DNA of 64,000 nucleotides from Pseudomonas wuhanensis (lineage in GTDB: Bacteria; Pseudomonadota; Gammaproteobacteria; Pseudomonadales; Pseudomonadaceae). Location: the NCBI RefSeq assembly GCF_030687395.1, contig NZ_CP117430.1, positions 2,666,001 through 2,730,000 of the forward strand, in the 5' to 3' direction. The notes beneath the pieces were generated by a model. The model was not told where the DNA came from, made no database searches, and saw only the letters and a list, made by a program, of their open reading frames with translations. This document shows positions 54,309-62,259 of this stretch, one piece after another; the first letter of the stretch is position 1; every line of letters starts with the position of its first letter. The translations under genes and the position numbers were made by a program.

Positions 54309-55358
54309 ATGTCGATTTCCCTTACCCGCGAAACCGCGCCGGCGGTGTTGATCCAGCGCCGTGTGCCGATTGGTTTGATTGCGCTGTTGTTGATCGCCTT
54401 CGTGGTCGTGCCGCTGACCGGCAACGACTATTGGCTGAACGCGATTCTGATCCCGTTCCTGGTGCTGTCCCTGGCCGGGCTTGGCCTCAATCTGCTCACC
54501 GGTTACACCGGCCAGACTTCGGTTGGTGCGGCCGGGTTCATGGCGGTCGGCGCCTTTGCCACCTACGGGTTTCTGCTGCGTTTGCCAGAGCTGGGCTTGC
54601 CGGTGGCGCTGCTCGGCGGTGGGCTGATCAGCGCGGTGGTGGGGTTTGTCTTTGGCCTGCCGAGTTCGCGGATCAAGGGCTTTTACCTGATGGTCACCAC
54701 GCTCGCCGCGCAGTTTTTCCTCGAGTGGCTGTTCGTCAAATTCCCCTGGTTCTACAACTATGGTTCGTCCGGGACCATTTCCGCGCCGAAACTGGCCCTG
54801 TTCGGTCATGACCTCAACACCCCATTGGGCCGCTATCTGCTGACCCTGACCACCGTGCTGTTGCTGACCTGGGGCGCGGTGAACCTGGTGAAAAGCCAGA
54901 TCGGCCGCAACTGGATGGCGATCCGCGACATGGATACCGCCGCCGCAGTCATCGGCATTGCGGTGGTGCGCTACAAGCACCTGGCATTCGCCGTCAGCTC
55001 GTTTTACCTCGGCATCGCCGGGGCGCTGTGGGCCTTTGCTTATCTGGGCACGGCCAGCGCCAGCAGCTTCGATATCAACCGGTCGTTCCAGATCCTGTTC
55101 ATCATCATTATCGGTGGCATGGGCAGCATCGCCGGCAACTTCGTCGGCGCGGCGTTTATCAGCCTGCTGCCGATCCTGCTCAGCCACGCCGGGCAAGCCT
55201 TGTTCGGCGGTTCGGTGGACGCCGGCCAGTTACAGAATCTGCAAAAAATCATCTTCGGCGTGCTGATCATCCTGTTTCTGATCAAGGAACCGGAAGGCCT
55301 GATTCGCCTCTTGAGCAACCTTCGTGAACGGCTGAGTCACTGGCCGTTGCGCTTCTGA
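54309..55358 (+). CDS. branched-chain-type ABC transporter permease (LivM-like)
   Basis: A 349-residue permease with nine or ten hydrophobic helices. LivM features are LAGLGLNLLTGYTGQTSVGAAGF and the cytoplasmic coupling loop RNWMAIRDMDTAAAVIGI. The ATG at 54309 starts four bases after the LivH-like stop; the longer frame upstream is out of context. It completes the membrane part of the importer. Confidence 0.92.
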   Translation: MSISLTRETAPAVLIQRRVPIGLIALLLIAFVVVPLTGNDYWLNAILIPFLVLSLAGLGLNLLTGYTGQTSVGAAGFMAVGAFATYGFLLRLPELGLPVALLGGGLISAVVGFVFGLPSSRIKGFYLMVTTLAAQFFLEWLFVKFPWFYNYGSSGTISAPKLALFGHDLNTPLGRYLLTLTTVLLLTWGAVNLVKSQIGRNWMAIRDMDTAAAVIGIAVVRYKHLAFAVSSFYLGIAGALWAFAYLGTASASSFDINRSFQILFIIIIGGMGSIAGNFVGAAFISLLPILLSHAGQALFGGSVDAGQLQNLQKIIFGVLIILFLIKEPEGLIRLLSNLRERLSHWPLRF

Positions 55359-55384
55359 ATTCCCCCACTAATTAGAGAGACAAC

Positions 55385-56725
55385 ATGCGTGCATCCTTGA
55401 AACGTTCGTTGGCCGGCGTCGCTCTGACGCTGGCGGTATTCGGCAGTGCGGTGCCACAGGTTTTGGCCTCGCCGGACCAGCAGTTTTTCCCGTTGGCCAC
55501 TTATCGCGTCGGCGCTTACGCCTCCAGCGGTGTGCAAGTGTGGGCCGGCATGCTCGATTACCTGAACTACATCAACGATGTGGAAGGCGGGATCAACGGC
55601 GTCAAACTGGTCTGGCAGGAATGCGAAACCGAGTGGACGGCGGAGAAGGGCATCGAGTGCTATGAGCGCTTCAAGAAAGGCCTGGATGGCGCACCGGTGG
55701 CGATCTATTCACCCAACGGCGCACCGGCGGCGTATGCGCTGAGCGAGCGGGCGGAAGTCGACAAGATCCCGCTGATCACCCTCGGCTACGGTCGCACCGA
55801 AGCCACCGACGGCACGGTGTTCCCTTACAATTTTCCGGTGATGCTGACCTTCTACAGCGAGGCTTCGAGCCTGATCAACTACATCGCCCAGCGCGAAGGC
55901 GGGTTCGACAAACTCAAGGGCAAGAAGATCGCGACGGTTTATCACGACTCGGCTTACGGTCGGGAAACCCTCGGCCCGTTGAAACTGCTGGCGGAGAAGT
56001 ACAGCTTCGAAAACATCCAGATCCCGGTGGCCGATCCGGGCAACGAGCAATCGTCGCAATGGCGGCAAGTGCGCCAGGCCAACCCGGACTGGGTGTTCCT
56101 GCGCACCTGGGGCGTGTCGACGCCGGTGGCGGTCAAGACAGCCGCGCGTTTCGGCTTCCCGGTGGACCACATCGTCGGCGACATCTGGGCCAGTTCCAGC
56201 GAAGACGTGTTGCCCGCAGGCGCCGCCGCCAAAGGGTATCTGGCGCTGACGCCATACCCGGCCGGCAGCGAATTCGAGATCCACAAACGCCTCAAGCAAG
56301 CCATCCTCGACAAGGGCAAAAGCGACCTCAAGGACCTGAAGAATTTCGGCAGCGTCTATTACAACTCCGGGCTGGTGAACGCGGCAGTGATGGTGGAAGC
56401 GATCCGCACCGCCCAAGGCAAGTTCGGCAAGCGCCCGCTTAATGGCGAAGAAGGGCGCTGGGGGCTGGAACACCTGAACATCGACGACGCGCGGCTCAAG
56501 GACATGGGGTACTTCGGCCTGATGCAGAACCTCAAGCTGTCTTGCAAGGATCATGAGGGTGGCGGTTCGGCGCGGGTGCAGCAGTGGGACGGCGCCAACT
56601 GGACGCTGATCAGCGACTGGATCCCCGCCGACCGCGCCTTGCTGCGGCCCTTGATCGATGAAAAATCCGCCGCGTTCGCCAAGGAAAAAGGCCTGACGCC
56701 ACGCACCTGCACCGGGGATGAATAA
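55385..56725 (+). CDS. branched-chain-type ABC transporter substrate-binding protein
   Basis: A 446-residue periplasmic binding protein of the Leu/Ile/Val type. Residues 1-28 form a signal peptide (MRASLKRSLAGVALTLAVFG, then ending VLA). The mature protein has the two-lobe fold with GVQVWAGMLDYLNYINDVEGG, IYSPNGAPAAYALSERAEV and KIATVYHDSAYGRETLGPLK. A cysteine pair (QECETEW and KGIECYE) and a C-terminal cysteine (RTCTGDE) may form disulfides. It sets the specificity of the importer; the ligand is unknown, and sulfur-containing organic acids are a guess from the neighbours. Confidence 0.9.
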   Translation: MRASLKRSLAGVALTLAVFGSAVPQVLASPDQQFFPLATYRVGAYASSGVQVWAGMLDYLNYINDVEGGINGVKLVWQECETEWTAEKGIECYERFKKGLDGAPVAIYSPNGAPAAYALSERAEVDKIPLITLGYGRTEATDGTVFPYNFPVMLTFYSEASSLINYIAQREGGFDKLKGKKIATVYHDSAYGRETLGPLKLLAEKYSFENIQIPVADPGNEQSSQWRQVRQANPDWVFLRTWGVSTPVAVKTAARFGFPVDHIVGDIWASSSEDVLPAGAAAKGYLALTPYPAGSEFEIHKRLKQAILDKGKSDLKDLKNFGSVYYNSGLVNAAVMVEAIRTAQGKFGKRPLNGEEGRWGLEHLNIDDARLKDMGYFGLMQNLKLSCKDHEGGGSARVQQWDGANWTLISDWIPADRALLRPLIDEKSAAFAKEKGLTPRTCTGDE

Positions 56726-56728
56726 CGT

Positions 56729-57496
56729 ATGAGCCAAGCCGCCAGCGACATTGCCGCCAATGACCTGTTGCAAGTCAAAGACATCGAGGTGATTTACGAC
56801 GGGGCGATCCTGGCCGTGGCCGGGGTGTCGCTGACGGTGCCCGAGGGCGGCATCGTCGCGTTGCTCGGGGCCAATGGTGCGGGCAAAAGCACCACGCTCA
56901 AGGCGATTTCCGGGTTGGTGCGGGCCGAGCGTGCGGAAGTCAGCCGAGGGACGATCGAGTTTCTCGGGCGCGATACCGCAGGGGTTAATCCGAGCGTTCG
57001 CGTGCGTCAGGGCATGGTGCATGTGCTGGAAGGTCGGCACGTATTTGCGCAACTGACGGTGGAGGACAACCTGCGCAGCGGCGGCTTCGTTCGTGGTCTG
57101 AGCCGCAAGGACCTGGCGGCGGATCTGGAGCGCATCTACGCCTGGTTTCCACGCCTGAAAACCAAACGCAAGACCCAGGCCGGGCTGACTTCCGGTGGCG
57201 AACAACAAATGGTCGCCATCGGCCGGGCGTTGATGACACGTCCTACTTTGGTACTGCTCGATGAACCTTCCATGGGTTTGGCGCCTATTATCGTCCAGGA
57301 GATTTTCGAAATCGTCGCCCAACTCAATCGAGACGAGCAGGTGAGCTTCCTGATTGCCGAGCAAAATATTAACGTGGCACTCAAGTACGCCTCACAGGCC
57401 TACGTCCTCGACACCGGTCGCGTGGTGCTGTCCGGCACCGCCGATGAGTTACTGGCACGGGGCGATCTGCACGACTTTTATTTAGGTAAACACTGA
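56729..57496 (+). CDS. branched-chain-type ABC transporter ATP-binding protein (LivF-like)
   Basis: A 255-residue ATPase with Walker A GANGAGKST, signature LTSGGEQQMVAIGRA, Walker B LVLLDEPSMGLAP and H-loop region LIAEQNINVAL. It starts three bases after the binding-protein stop. LivG- and LivF-type ATPases form a heterodimer in this transporter class. Confidence 0.92.
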   Translation: MSQAASDIAANDLLQVKDIEVIYDGAILAVAGVSLTVPEGGIVALLGANGAGKSTTLKAISGLVRAERAEVSRGTIEFLGRDTAGVNPSVRVRQGMVHVLEGRHVFAQLTVEDNLRSGGFVRGLSRKDLAADLERIYAWFPRLKTKRKTQAGLTSGGEQQMVAIGRALMTRPTLVLLDEPSMGLAPIIVQEIFEIVAQLNRDEQVSFLIAEQNINVALKYASQAYVLDTGRVVLSGTADELLARGDLHDFYLGKH

Positions 57497-57510
57497 TCAA
57501 TGAGAACGCC

Positions 57511-58938
57511 ATGACTGACACCCCACGCGGACAGGCGACCGACGCCATCCGCCACGCGGACATCCTGATCATCGGCGGCGGCCTCAGCGGCGCGATGCTG
57601 GCGGCGCAGTTGCTGCGTTTGCCGGGCAAGCGTCAGGTGCTGGTAATCGAACCTCGCACTGAACTTGGTCGGGGCGAGGCCTACAGTGCGGTCGAACTGG
57701 GCCATACGCTCAACGGCAACGCGGCGCGGATGAGCGTCGATCCCGACAACGCTGATGATTTGACTCAATGGTTGACCGAGTACATCGCTGCGGGTGGTTG
57801 GCCGGAGTCGGATCAGCAACATGTACCGATCAGTGAGCTGTTTGCGCCGCGCGGGTTGTTTGGCGTTTATGTGCAGCAGCGTTTGGCCGAAGCGCAGGTG
57901 GTGGGCGCGCGGTACGGCTCGACGGTGGAGCATGTGTGCGCGGAAGTGGTCGATGTGCAGACCGATATCGATTCGGTGCGCCTCACCTTGAACGATGGCC
58001 AACGTTTGCAGGGCGCCTATGCGGTGCTGGCCACTGGCATGTTCCCCGCCGCGCGCACGCCGCAAACCGAATCCAGCGGCTTGAACGCAGCGGCGCTCGA
58101 TCCATGGGATGTCGCCGCCATGCGTCAGCTCGATCCGCAGTCGACGGTGCTGATCATCGGCTCGGGCCTGACCATGGTCGATGCCGTGGTGTCACTGGAA
58201 CAGGCCGGGCATCGCGGGCCGATCGAAGTGTTTTCCCGGCATGGCCTGCTGCCGCATGTACGGCGACAGCCTCCGGCCTGGGCCGATTTCCTGGCCGAGG
58301 ATCACAGCATTCGCACGCCGCGTCAGCTGATGCGCGAACTGCGTCGGCATTGCCGCGACGCCATCGCCCAGGGCATCGACTGGCAAGCGCCGCTCGACAC
58401 GGTGCGGGCGCACATCGGGCGGTTGTGGAGTCAGGCGACGGATGTGCAACGTCGGCAGTTTGTGCGGCATGTGCGGCCGTGGTGGGAAAGCCATCACCAT
58501 CGCTCGCCGCCGCTGAGTGCCGAGTTGGTGGCGCGACTGCACGGGGAAGGGCGGTTGCGGATTCAGGCTGCATCGTTCAAAGGGTTGGAGCCTTCGTTGA
58601 GCGGAGAGGTCAGCATTCGCATCCGTCGACGTGGCGAGGCGCAAACCTGCGTGGTGCACGGCGCGGCACTGATCAATTCCAGCGGTATCGAATACGACTG
58701 GCGGCGAGTGGCGCGCCCATTGCCGCAGCAGCTATTGGCACGCGGGCTGGTACGGCCGGGGCCATTGGCGTTGGGCATTGCCGCCGCGGATGACGGCGCG
58801 GTGCTAAGCGCCGATGGGCAGGTCGCCAGCCGTTTGTTCGCCATGGGGCCACCGTTGCGTGGGATGTGGTGGGAGAGCACGGCGGTGACTGATGTGGCGA
58901 GCCAGGCCAAGTTTCTTGCGGCGCGATTGGTGGATTGA
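57511..58938 (+). CDS. FAD/NAD(P)-binding protein (NAD_binding_9 type)
   Basis: A 475-residue flavin-type oxidoreductase. The N-terminal dinucleotide motif is IIGGGLSGAMLAAQLL, and a second NAD(P)-type motif, IIGSGLTMVDAVVSLE, lies near the middle. GLGRGEAYSA-like and LNGNAARMSVDPDN segments match the FAD-NAD(P)-binding family related to HI0933/Lys6-type monooxygenases. It is the last gene of the transporter operon, 14 bases after the LivF-like gene, and could supply oxidation chemistry for the imported compound. The substrate is unknown. Confidence 0.8.
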   Translation: MTDTPRGQATDAIRHADILIIGGGLSGAMLAAQLLRLPGKRQVLVIEPRTELGRGEAYSAVELGHTLNGNAARMSVDPDNADDLTQWLTEYIAAGGWPESDQQHVPISELFAPRGLFGVYVQQRLAEAQVVGARYGSTVEHVCAEVVDVQTDIDSVRLTLNDGQRLQGAYAVLATGMFPAARTPQTESSGLNAAALDPWDVAAMRQLDPQSTVLIIGSGLTMVDAVVSLEQAGHRGPIEVFSRHGLLPHVRRQPPAWADFLAEDHSIRTPRQLMRELRRHCRDAIAQGIDWQAPLDTVRAHIGRLWSQATDVQRRQFVRHVRPWWESHHHRSPPLSAELVARLHGEGRLRIQAASFKGLEPSLSGEVSIRIRRRGEAQTCVVHGAALINSSGIEYDWRRVARPLPQQLLARGLVRPGPLALGIAAADDGAVLSADGQVASRLFAMGPPLRGMWWESTAVTDVASQAKFLAARLVD

Positions 58939-58967
58939 CCGAAAGTTAGAGGGTGTTTTTTCGGGCC

Positions 58968-59066
58968 TCATCGCGGGCAAGCCCGCTCCCACAGTAAGCG
59001 GTGTCGTTCACAAATCCTTTGGTCACATCAGATACCTGTGGGAGCGGGCTTGCTCGCGAAGAGGCC
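58968..59066. repeat. REP pair (BIME)
   Basis: CATCGCGGGCAAGCCCGCTC and the inverted GTGGGAGCGGGCTTGCTCGC lie after the FAD gene and just before the structured DUF6124 leader. Confidence 0.9.
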
Positions 59067-59080
59067 GGTACAGCCACCAC

Positions 59081-59454
59081 AAGGCTAAGTGTCAGACCGC
59101 TAAACAAACGCTGTTTAAGCGACACTTCCAGATACTCACTCAGGCTACACAGCCTTGCGCCGTTGCCTACGACTGCGCCAGAATCCGCCGGCTTGTGCGC
59201 CTTGAGGCCGGGCTCTATCGTTTCCGGGTCGTTGACGAATCAGCGATCGGGTTTCGCAGCCCGTGTATCTCTAGACGCACAACATCCTCCGTTCGTGAAC
59301 AGGTATGCCTGTCCGTTCATGTTATGGCGGCTGTACGTGGGAGACCTTCGGGTCTGCCGGTTCTAGAGTCCCGGTCTGCGACCTGCGTATAGCTGCCACC
59401 TCCTTTCGTCTCGCAGCGAACCGTGGCAGCTCCATGACTCTAGGAGCTTCATCT
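59081..59454 (+). ncRNA. long structured 5' leader of the DUF6124 gene, candidate cis-acting RNA switch
   Basis: About 370 bases without a convincing gene but rich in helices. AAGTGTC (59087-59093) pairs with GACACTT (59121-59127), enclosing further pairs. ACAGG-TATG-CCTGT lies at 59299-59312. AGACC-TTCG-GGTCT, a UUCG tetraloop hairpin, lies at 59342-59355. AGCTGCCAC (59391-59399) pairs with GTGGCAGCT (59423-59431). CTAGAGTC (59363-59370) pairs with GACTCTAG (59436-59443), which overlaps the AGGAG at 59442-59446. The same segment can instead pair with CTCTAGA at 59269-59275. The two foldings are mutually exclusive. Confidence 0.6.
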
Positions 59455-59814
59455 ATGTTCAAACCTACACCCAACCCGCCTGAAACCGATCCGACATCAC
59501 CCTACGAATCCCTCGATTCCAAAAAACTCCACGAAGCCGCCGACCGCGCCCTCGACCATTACCTAAAGCCCCCCATCCCCAAAGACACCAAGCGCAAACC
59601 CAGCACCATTTACCACGTCGGCGCCAAGGTCGATAACGAAACCCTGCTGGTCAACGCCTGCGAATCCCTGGCGTCGGCGAGCGTGATGCTCAGTGAGTTC
59701 GCCGGGTTGATGGACATGCCCCATCGCAACATGATGCTGGGGATTCAATCGGTGGTCATGCTTGGGGAGTTGGCGGTGAATCGGGTGCTGGATAACCTCG
59801 ATCCGCAGGGCTAA
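59455..59814 (+). CDS. DUF6124 family protein
   Basis: A 119-residue soluble protein. It opens MFKPTPNPPETDPTSPYESL and continues with KKLHEAADRALDHYLKPP and a helical C-terminal half (LLVNACESLASASVMLSEFA, then MMLGIQSVVMLGELAVNRVL). This family is widespread and often multicopy in fluorescent pseudomonads; function is unknown. The ATG at 59455 has AGGAG eight bases upstream, which lies partly inside a predicted stem of the long leader. A terminator hairpin follows at 59936. Confidence 0.85.
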   Translation: MFKPTPNPPETDPTSPYESLDSKKLHEAADRALDHYLKPPIPKDTKRKPSTIYHVGAKVDNETLLVNACESLASASVMLSEFAGLMDMPHRNMMLGIQSVVMLGELAVNRVLDNLDPQG

Positions 59815-59824
59815 CAGGCGCACT

Positions 59825-59935
59825 GATCGTTCCCACGCTCCGCGTGGGAATGCCTCAACGGACGCTCTGCGTTCGGCTCTGGAAGGGACGCGGAGCGTCC
59901 CGGGCTGCATTCCCACGCAGAGCGTGGGAACGATC
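59825..59935. repeat. inverted repeat of the GATCGTTCCCACGC family
   Basis: The same ends as at 27149-27254 (GATCGTTCCCACGCTCCGCG and AGCGTGGGAACGATC) surround a different but also self-complementary middle. Confidence 0.85.
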
Positions 59936-59961
59936 AAAACCCCGCATCACGCGGGGTTTCT
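59936..59961 (+). terminator. rho-independent terminator
   Basis: ACCCCGC-ATCA-CGCGGGGT hairpin followed by TTCTTGT, between the DUF6124 gene and convergent ppnN. Confidence 0.6.
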
Positions 59962-59981
59962 TGTAAAAGTGTGGGAGCGTA

Positions 59982-61355
59982 TCAAGCCACCACCTGATAA
60001 CACGGTACATACTCCGCGCCGCCCGGCAGTTTCATCCGGTGCTGGGCGACGAAGGCTTTGAGCAGTTTGTCCAGCGGCTGCATGACCGCGGCATCGCCAC
60101 GGATCTGGTATGGCCCGTGTTCTTCGATCAGGCGGATGCCCTTGTCCTTGACGTTGCCGGCGACGATGCCGGAGAACGCGCGGCGCAGGTTGGCGGCCAG
60201 TTCGTGGGAGGGCAGGTTGCGGCTCAATTGCAGGTTGGCCATGTTGGCGTGGGTCGGGTCGAACGGGCGCTGGAAGCCTTCGTCGATCTTCAGCAGCCAG
60301 TTGAAATGGAACGCGTCGTTGCGCTCGCGACGGAACTGTTTGACCTCTTTGAGGCCCTGAGTCATCTGCCGCGCCACTTCAACCGGGTCGTCGATGATGA
60401 TCTCGTAGTGTTGCTGCGCGGCTTCACCGAGGGTCGCACCGACGAAGGCGTGCAACTGCTCCAGGTACGGCGCGGCGCTTTTCGGCCCGGTGAGGACCAC
60501 GGGGAAAGGCAGGCTTTCGTTATCCGGGTGCATCAGGATGCCGAGCAGGTACAGAAACTCTTCGGCCGTGCCCGCGCCGCCCGGGAAAATGATGATGCCG
60601 TGGCCGACCCGCACGAAGGCTTCCAGACGTTTCTCGATGTCCGGCAGGATCACCAGTTCGTTGACGATCGGGTTCGGCGCTTCGGCGGCGATGATCCCGG
60701 GTTCGGTCAAGCCGAGGTAGCGACCACCGTGGATGCGTTGCTTGGCGTGGGCGATGGTCGCGCCTTTCATCGGGCCTTTCATCACGCCCGGACCACAACC
60801 GGTGCAGATGTCCAGGCTGCGCAGGCCGAGTTCGTGGCCGACTTTCTTGGTGTATTTGTATTCTTCGGTGTTGATCGAGTGGCCGCCCCAGCACACTACG
60901 ATTTTCGGTTCGACGCCGGGGCGCAGGGTGCGGGCGTTGCGCAGCAAGTGGAAGACGTAGTCGCTGATGCCCTGGGAGGTGCTCAGGTCGATGCTCAAGG
61001 CGTCGAGTTCGTTTTCGGTGTAGACGATGTCGCGCAGGGCGCTGAAGAGCATTTCCCGGGTGCTGGCGATCATTTCGCCATCGACGAAGGCGTCGGCCGG
61101 GGCGTTCAGCAATTCCAGGCGTACGCCACGGTCTTGCTGGTGAATGCGGATTTCGAAGTCTTTGTAGGCTTCCAGAATGGTCTTGGCGTTATCGACGTGA
61201 GCGCCGGTATTGAGGATGGCCAGGGCGCACTGGCGGAAAAGGGTATAGGTGAGGCCGGTTCCGGCTTCGCTCAGTTGCTGTACTTCACGTTGGGACAGTG
61301 TTTCCAGGCTGCCTTTAGGGCTGACCGAGGCGTTGATTACATGTCGTTGGGTCAT
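59982..61355 (-). CDS. ppnN: pyrimidine/purine nucleotide 5'-monophosphate nucleosidase (LOG family)
   Basis: A 457-residue enzyme matching YgdH/PpnN of E. coli in length. An N-terminal DUF4478-like domain precedes the central LOG-type Rossmann domain, which has the substrate motif FPGGAGTAEEFLYLLGIL (PGGxGTxxE) and CTGCGPGVMKGPMKGA. A C-terminal DUF3412-like domain follows. PpnN cleaves nucleoside monophosphates to base and ribose 5-phosphate and is stimulated by ppGpp in E. coli. The first ATG at 61355 begins MTQRHVINASVSPKG, which fits the family N-terminus. Confidence 0.92.
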   Translation of the reverse strand: MTQRHVINASVSPKGSLETLSQREVQQLSEAGTGLTYTLFRQCALAILNTGAHVDNAKTILEAYKDFEIRIHQQDRGVRLELLNAPADAFVDGEMIASTREMLFSALRDIVYTENELDALSIDLSTSQGISDYVFHLLRNARTLRPGVEPKIVVCWGGHSINTEEYKYTKKVGHELGLRSLDICTGCGPGVMKGPMKGATIAHAKQRIHGGRYLGLTEPGIIAAEAPNPIVNELVILPDIEKRLEAFVRVGHGIIIFPGGAGTAEEFLYLLGILMHPDNESLPFPVVLTGPKSAAPYLEQLHAFVGATLGEAAQQHYEIIIDDPVEVARQMTQGLKEVKQFRRERNDAFHFNWLLKIDEGFQRPFDPTHANMANLQLSRNLPSHELAANLRRAFSGIVAGNVKDKGIRLIEEHGPYQIRGDAAVMQPLDKLLKAFVAQHRMKLPGGAEYVPCYQVVA

Positions 61356-61581
61356 TCAATGATCCTTAAAACGATGTCACCCGCCGGCAGGCGCATGGCA
61401 TCCGAATAGTGTGTATCCATAATGAAGATGGCACGAACTGCGCTGTATCGCTATGTCCCCGTTTGACGATGAAAAGATGAAAAGGAGCCCCAGCATAGCT
61501 AAATCCTTCGGGGAGGCGATAATGCCCTGCAGTCTTTTTGCCACAGAGCCTTTTACCATTGATGCAAGGAACCCCGTCGCG

Positions 61582-62109
61582 ATGTTCGAAATCCAGCCAA
61601 TGAATGCCGAAACCTATCGACGCCAGACGCGACGCAGCACGGTAATCATCGCTCTGATGTTCCTGGCGCTGGCGATGGTGCTGTCCACGGCAGCGGTGGC
61701 GCTGTTCGGTGAGCCCGGCGGCGACAATCTGCGTTTCAACGTTGGCGGCGTATTTGCTGCGTTGTTGCTGATGGCGGCGCTGATGCGCGGAACGTTCTGG
61801 ACCCAGGAATGGATGGCGCCAGCCGTGTACGGTTGGCAGCTCAAACGCAGCTTGATGAGCATTACCAATGTCATGCACCAGGTGACGGCGGCAGTGGAGA
61901 AGGGCGATCCGAGCGCCATGAAACTGCTGCGTTTTTATCATCTGGGACTGAGCCAGATGCACCAGTTGGACGGCAATTCCAGCGACCATAGCCAGCTGAC
62001 CCGTGAGATGGACCAGCACAAGGCGCGGATGGAAGCGCTGGGCATCGAGACCGAACAAACGCAATTGAACCCGGCCTGGCTTGAGGCGGTGAAGCAGACG
62101 CAGGTGTAA
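61582..62109 (+). CDS. DUF3087 domain-containing membrane protein
   Basis: A 175-residue protein. The first ~20 residues are cytoplasmic (MFEIQPMNAETYRRQTRRST), two hydrophobic helices follow at about 20-45 and 55-75, and the C-terminal half is a soluble helical domain with MKLLRFYHLGLSQMHQLDG. This matches DUF3087, of unknown function. AAGGA lies 11 bases before the ATG at 61582; a second ATG six codons later is possible. Confidence 0.8.
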   Translation: MFEIQPMNAETYRRQTRRSTVIIALMFLALAMVLSTAAVALFGEPGGDNLRFNVGGVFAALLLMAALMRGTFWTQEWMAPAVYGWQLKRSLMSITNVMHQVTAAVEKGDPSAMKLLRFYHLGLSQMHQLDGNSSDHSQLTREMDQHKARMEALGIETEQTQLNPAWLEAVKQTQV

Positions 62110-62259
62110 TAATACGATCGTTGGCGATGAGCATTTTCGTGCAAATCACCTATCGTATCCGTTGATGGGTCATAGTGGTCTGAGCGCCGGCCACGGCTGG
62201 CTGGCGCTAAAAGGGCGAACGGGAAAATTCGCCATTGCATAAGGGATTCAGGGAGCGTC

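Noticed and set aside
59305..59454. In-frame N-terminal extension of the DUF6124 protein
   Set aside because: The ATG at 59455 has a proper AGGAG and matches the usual family start; the extension is made of the structured leader.
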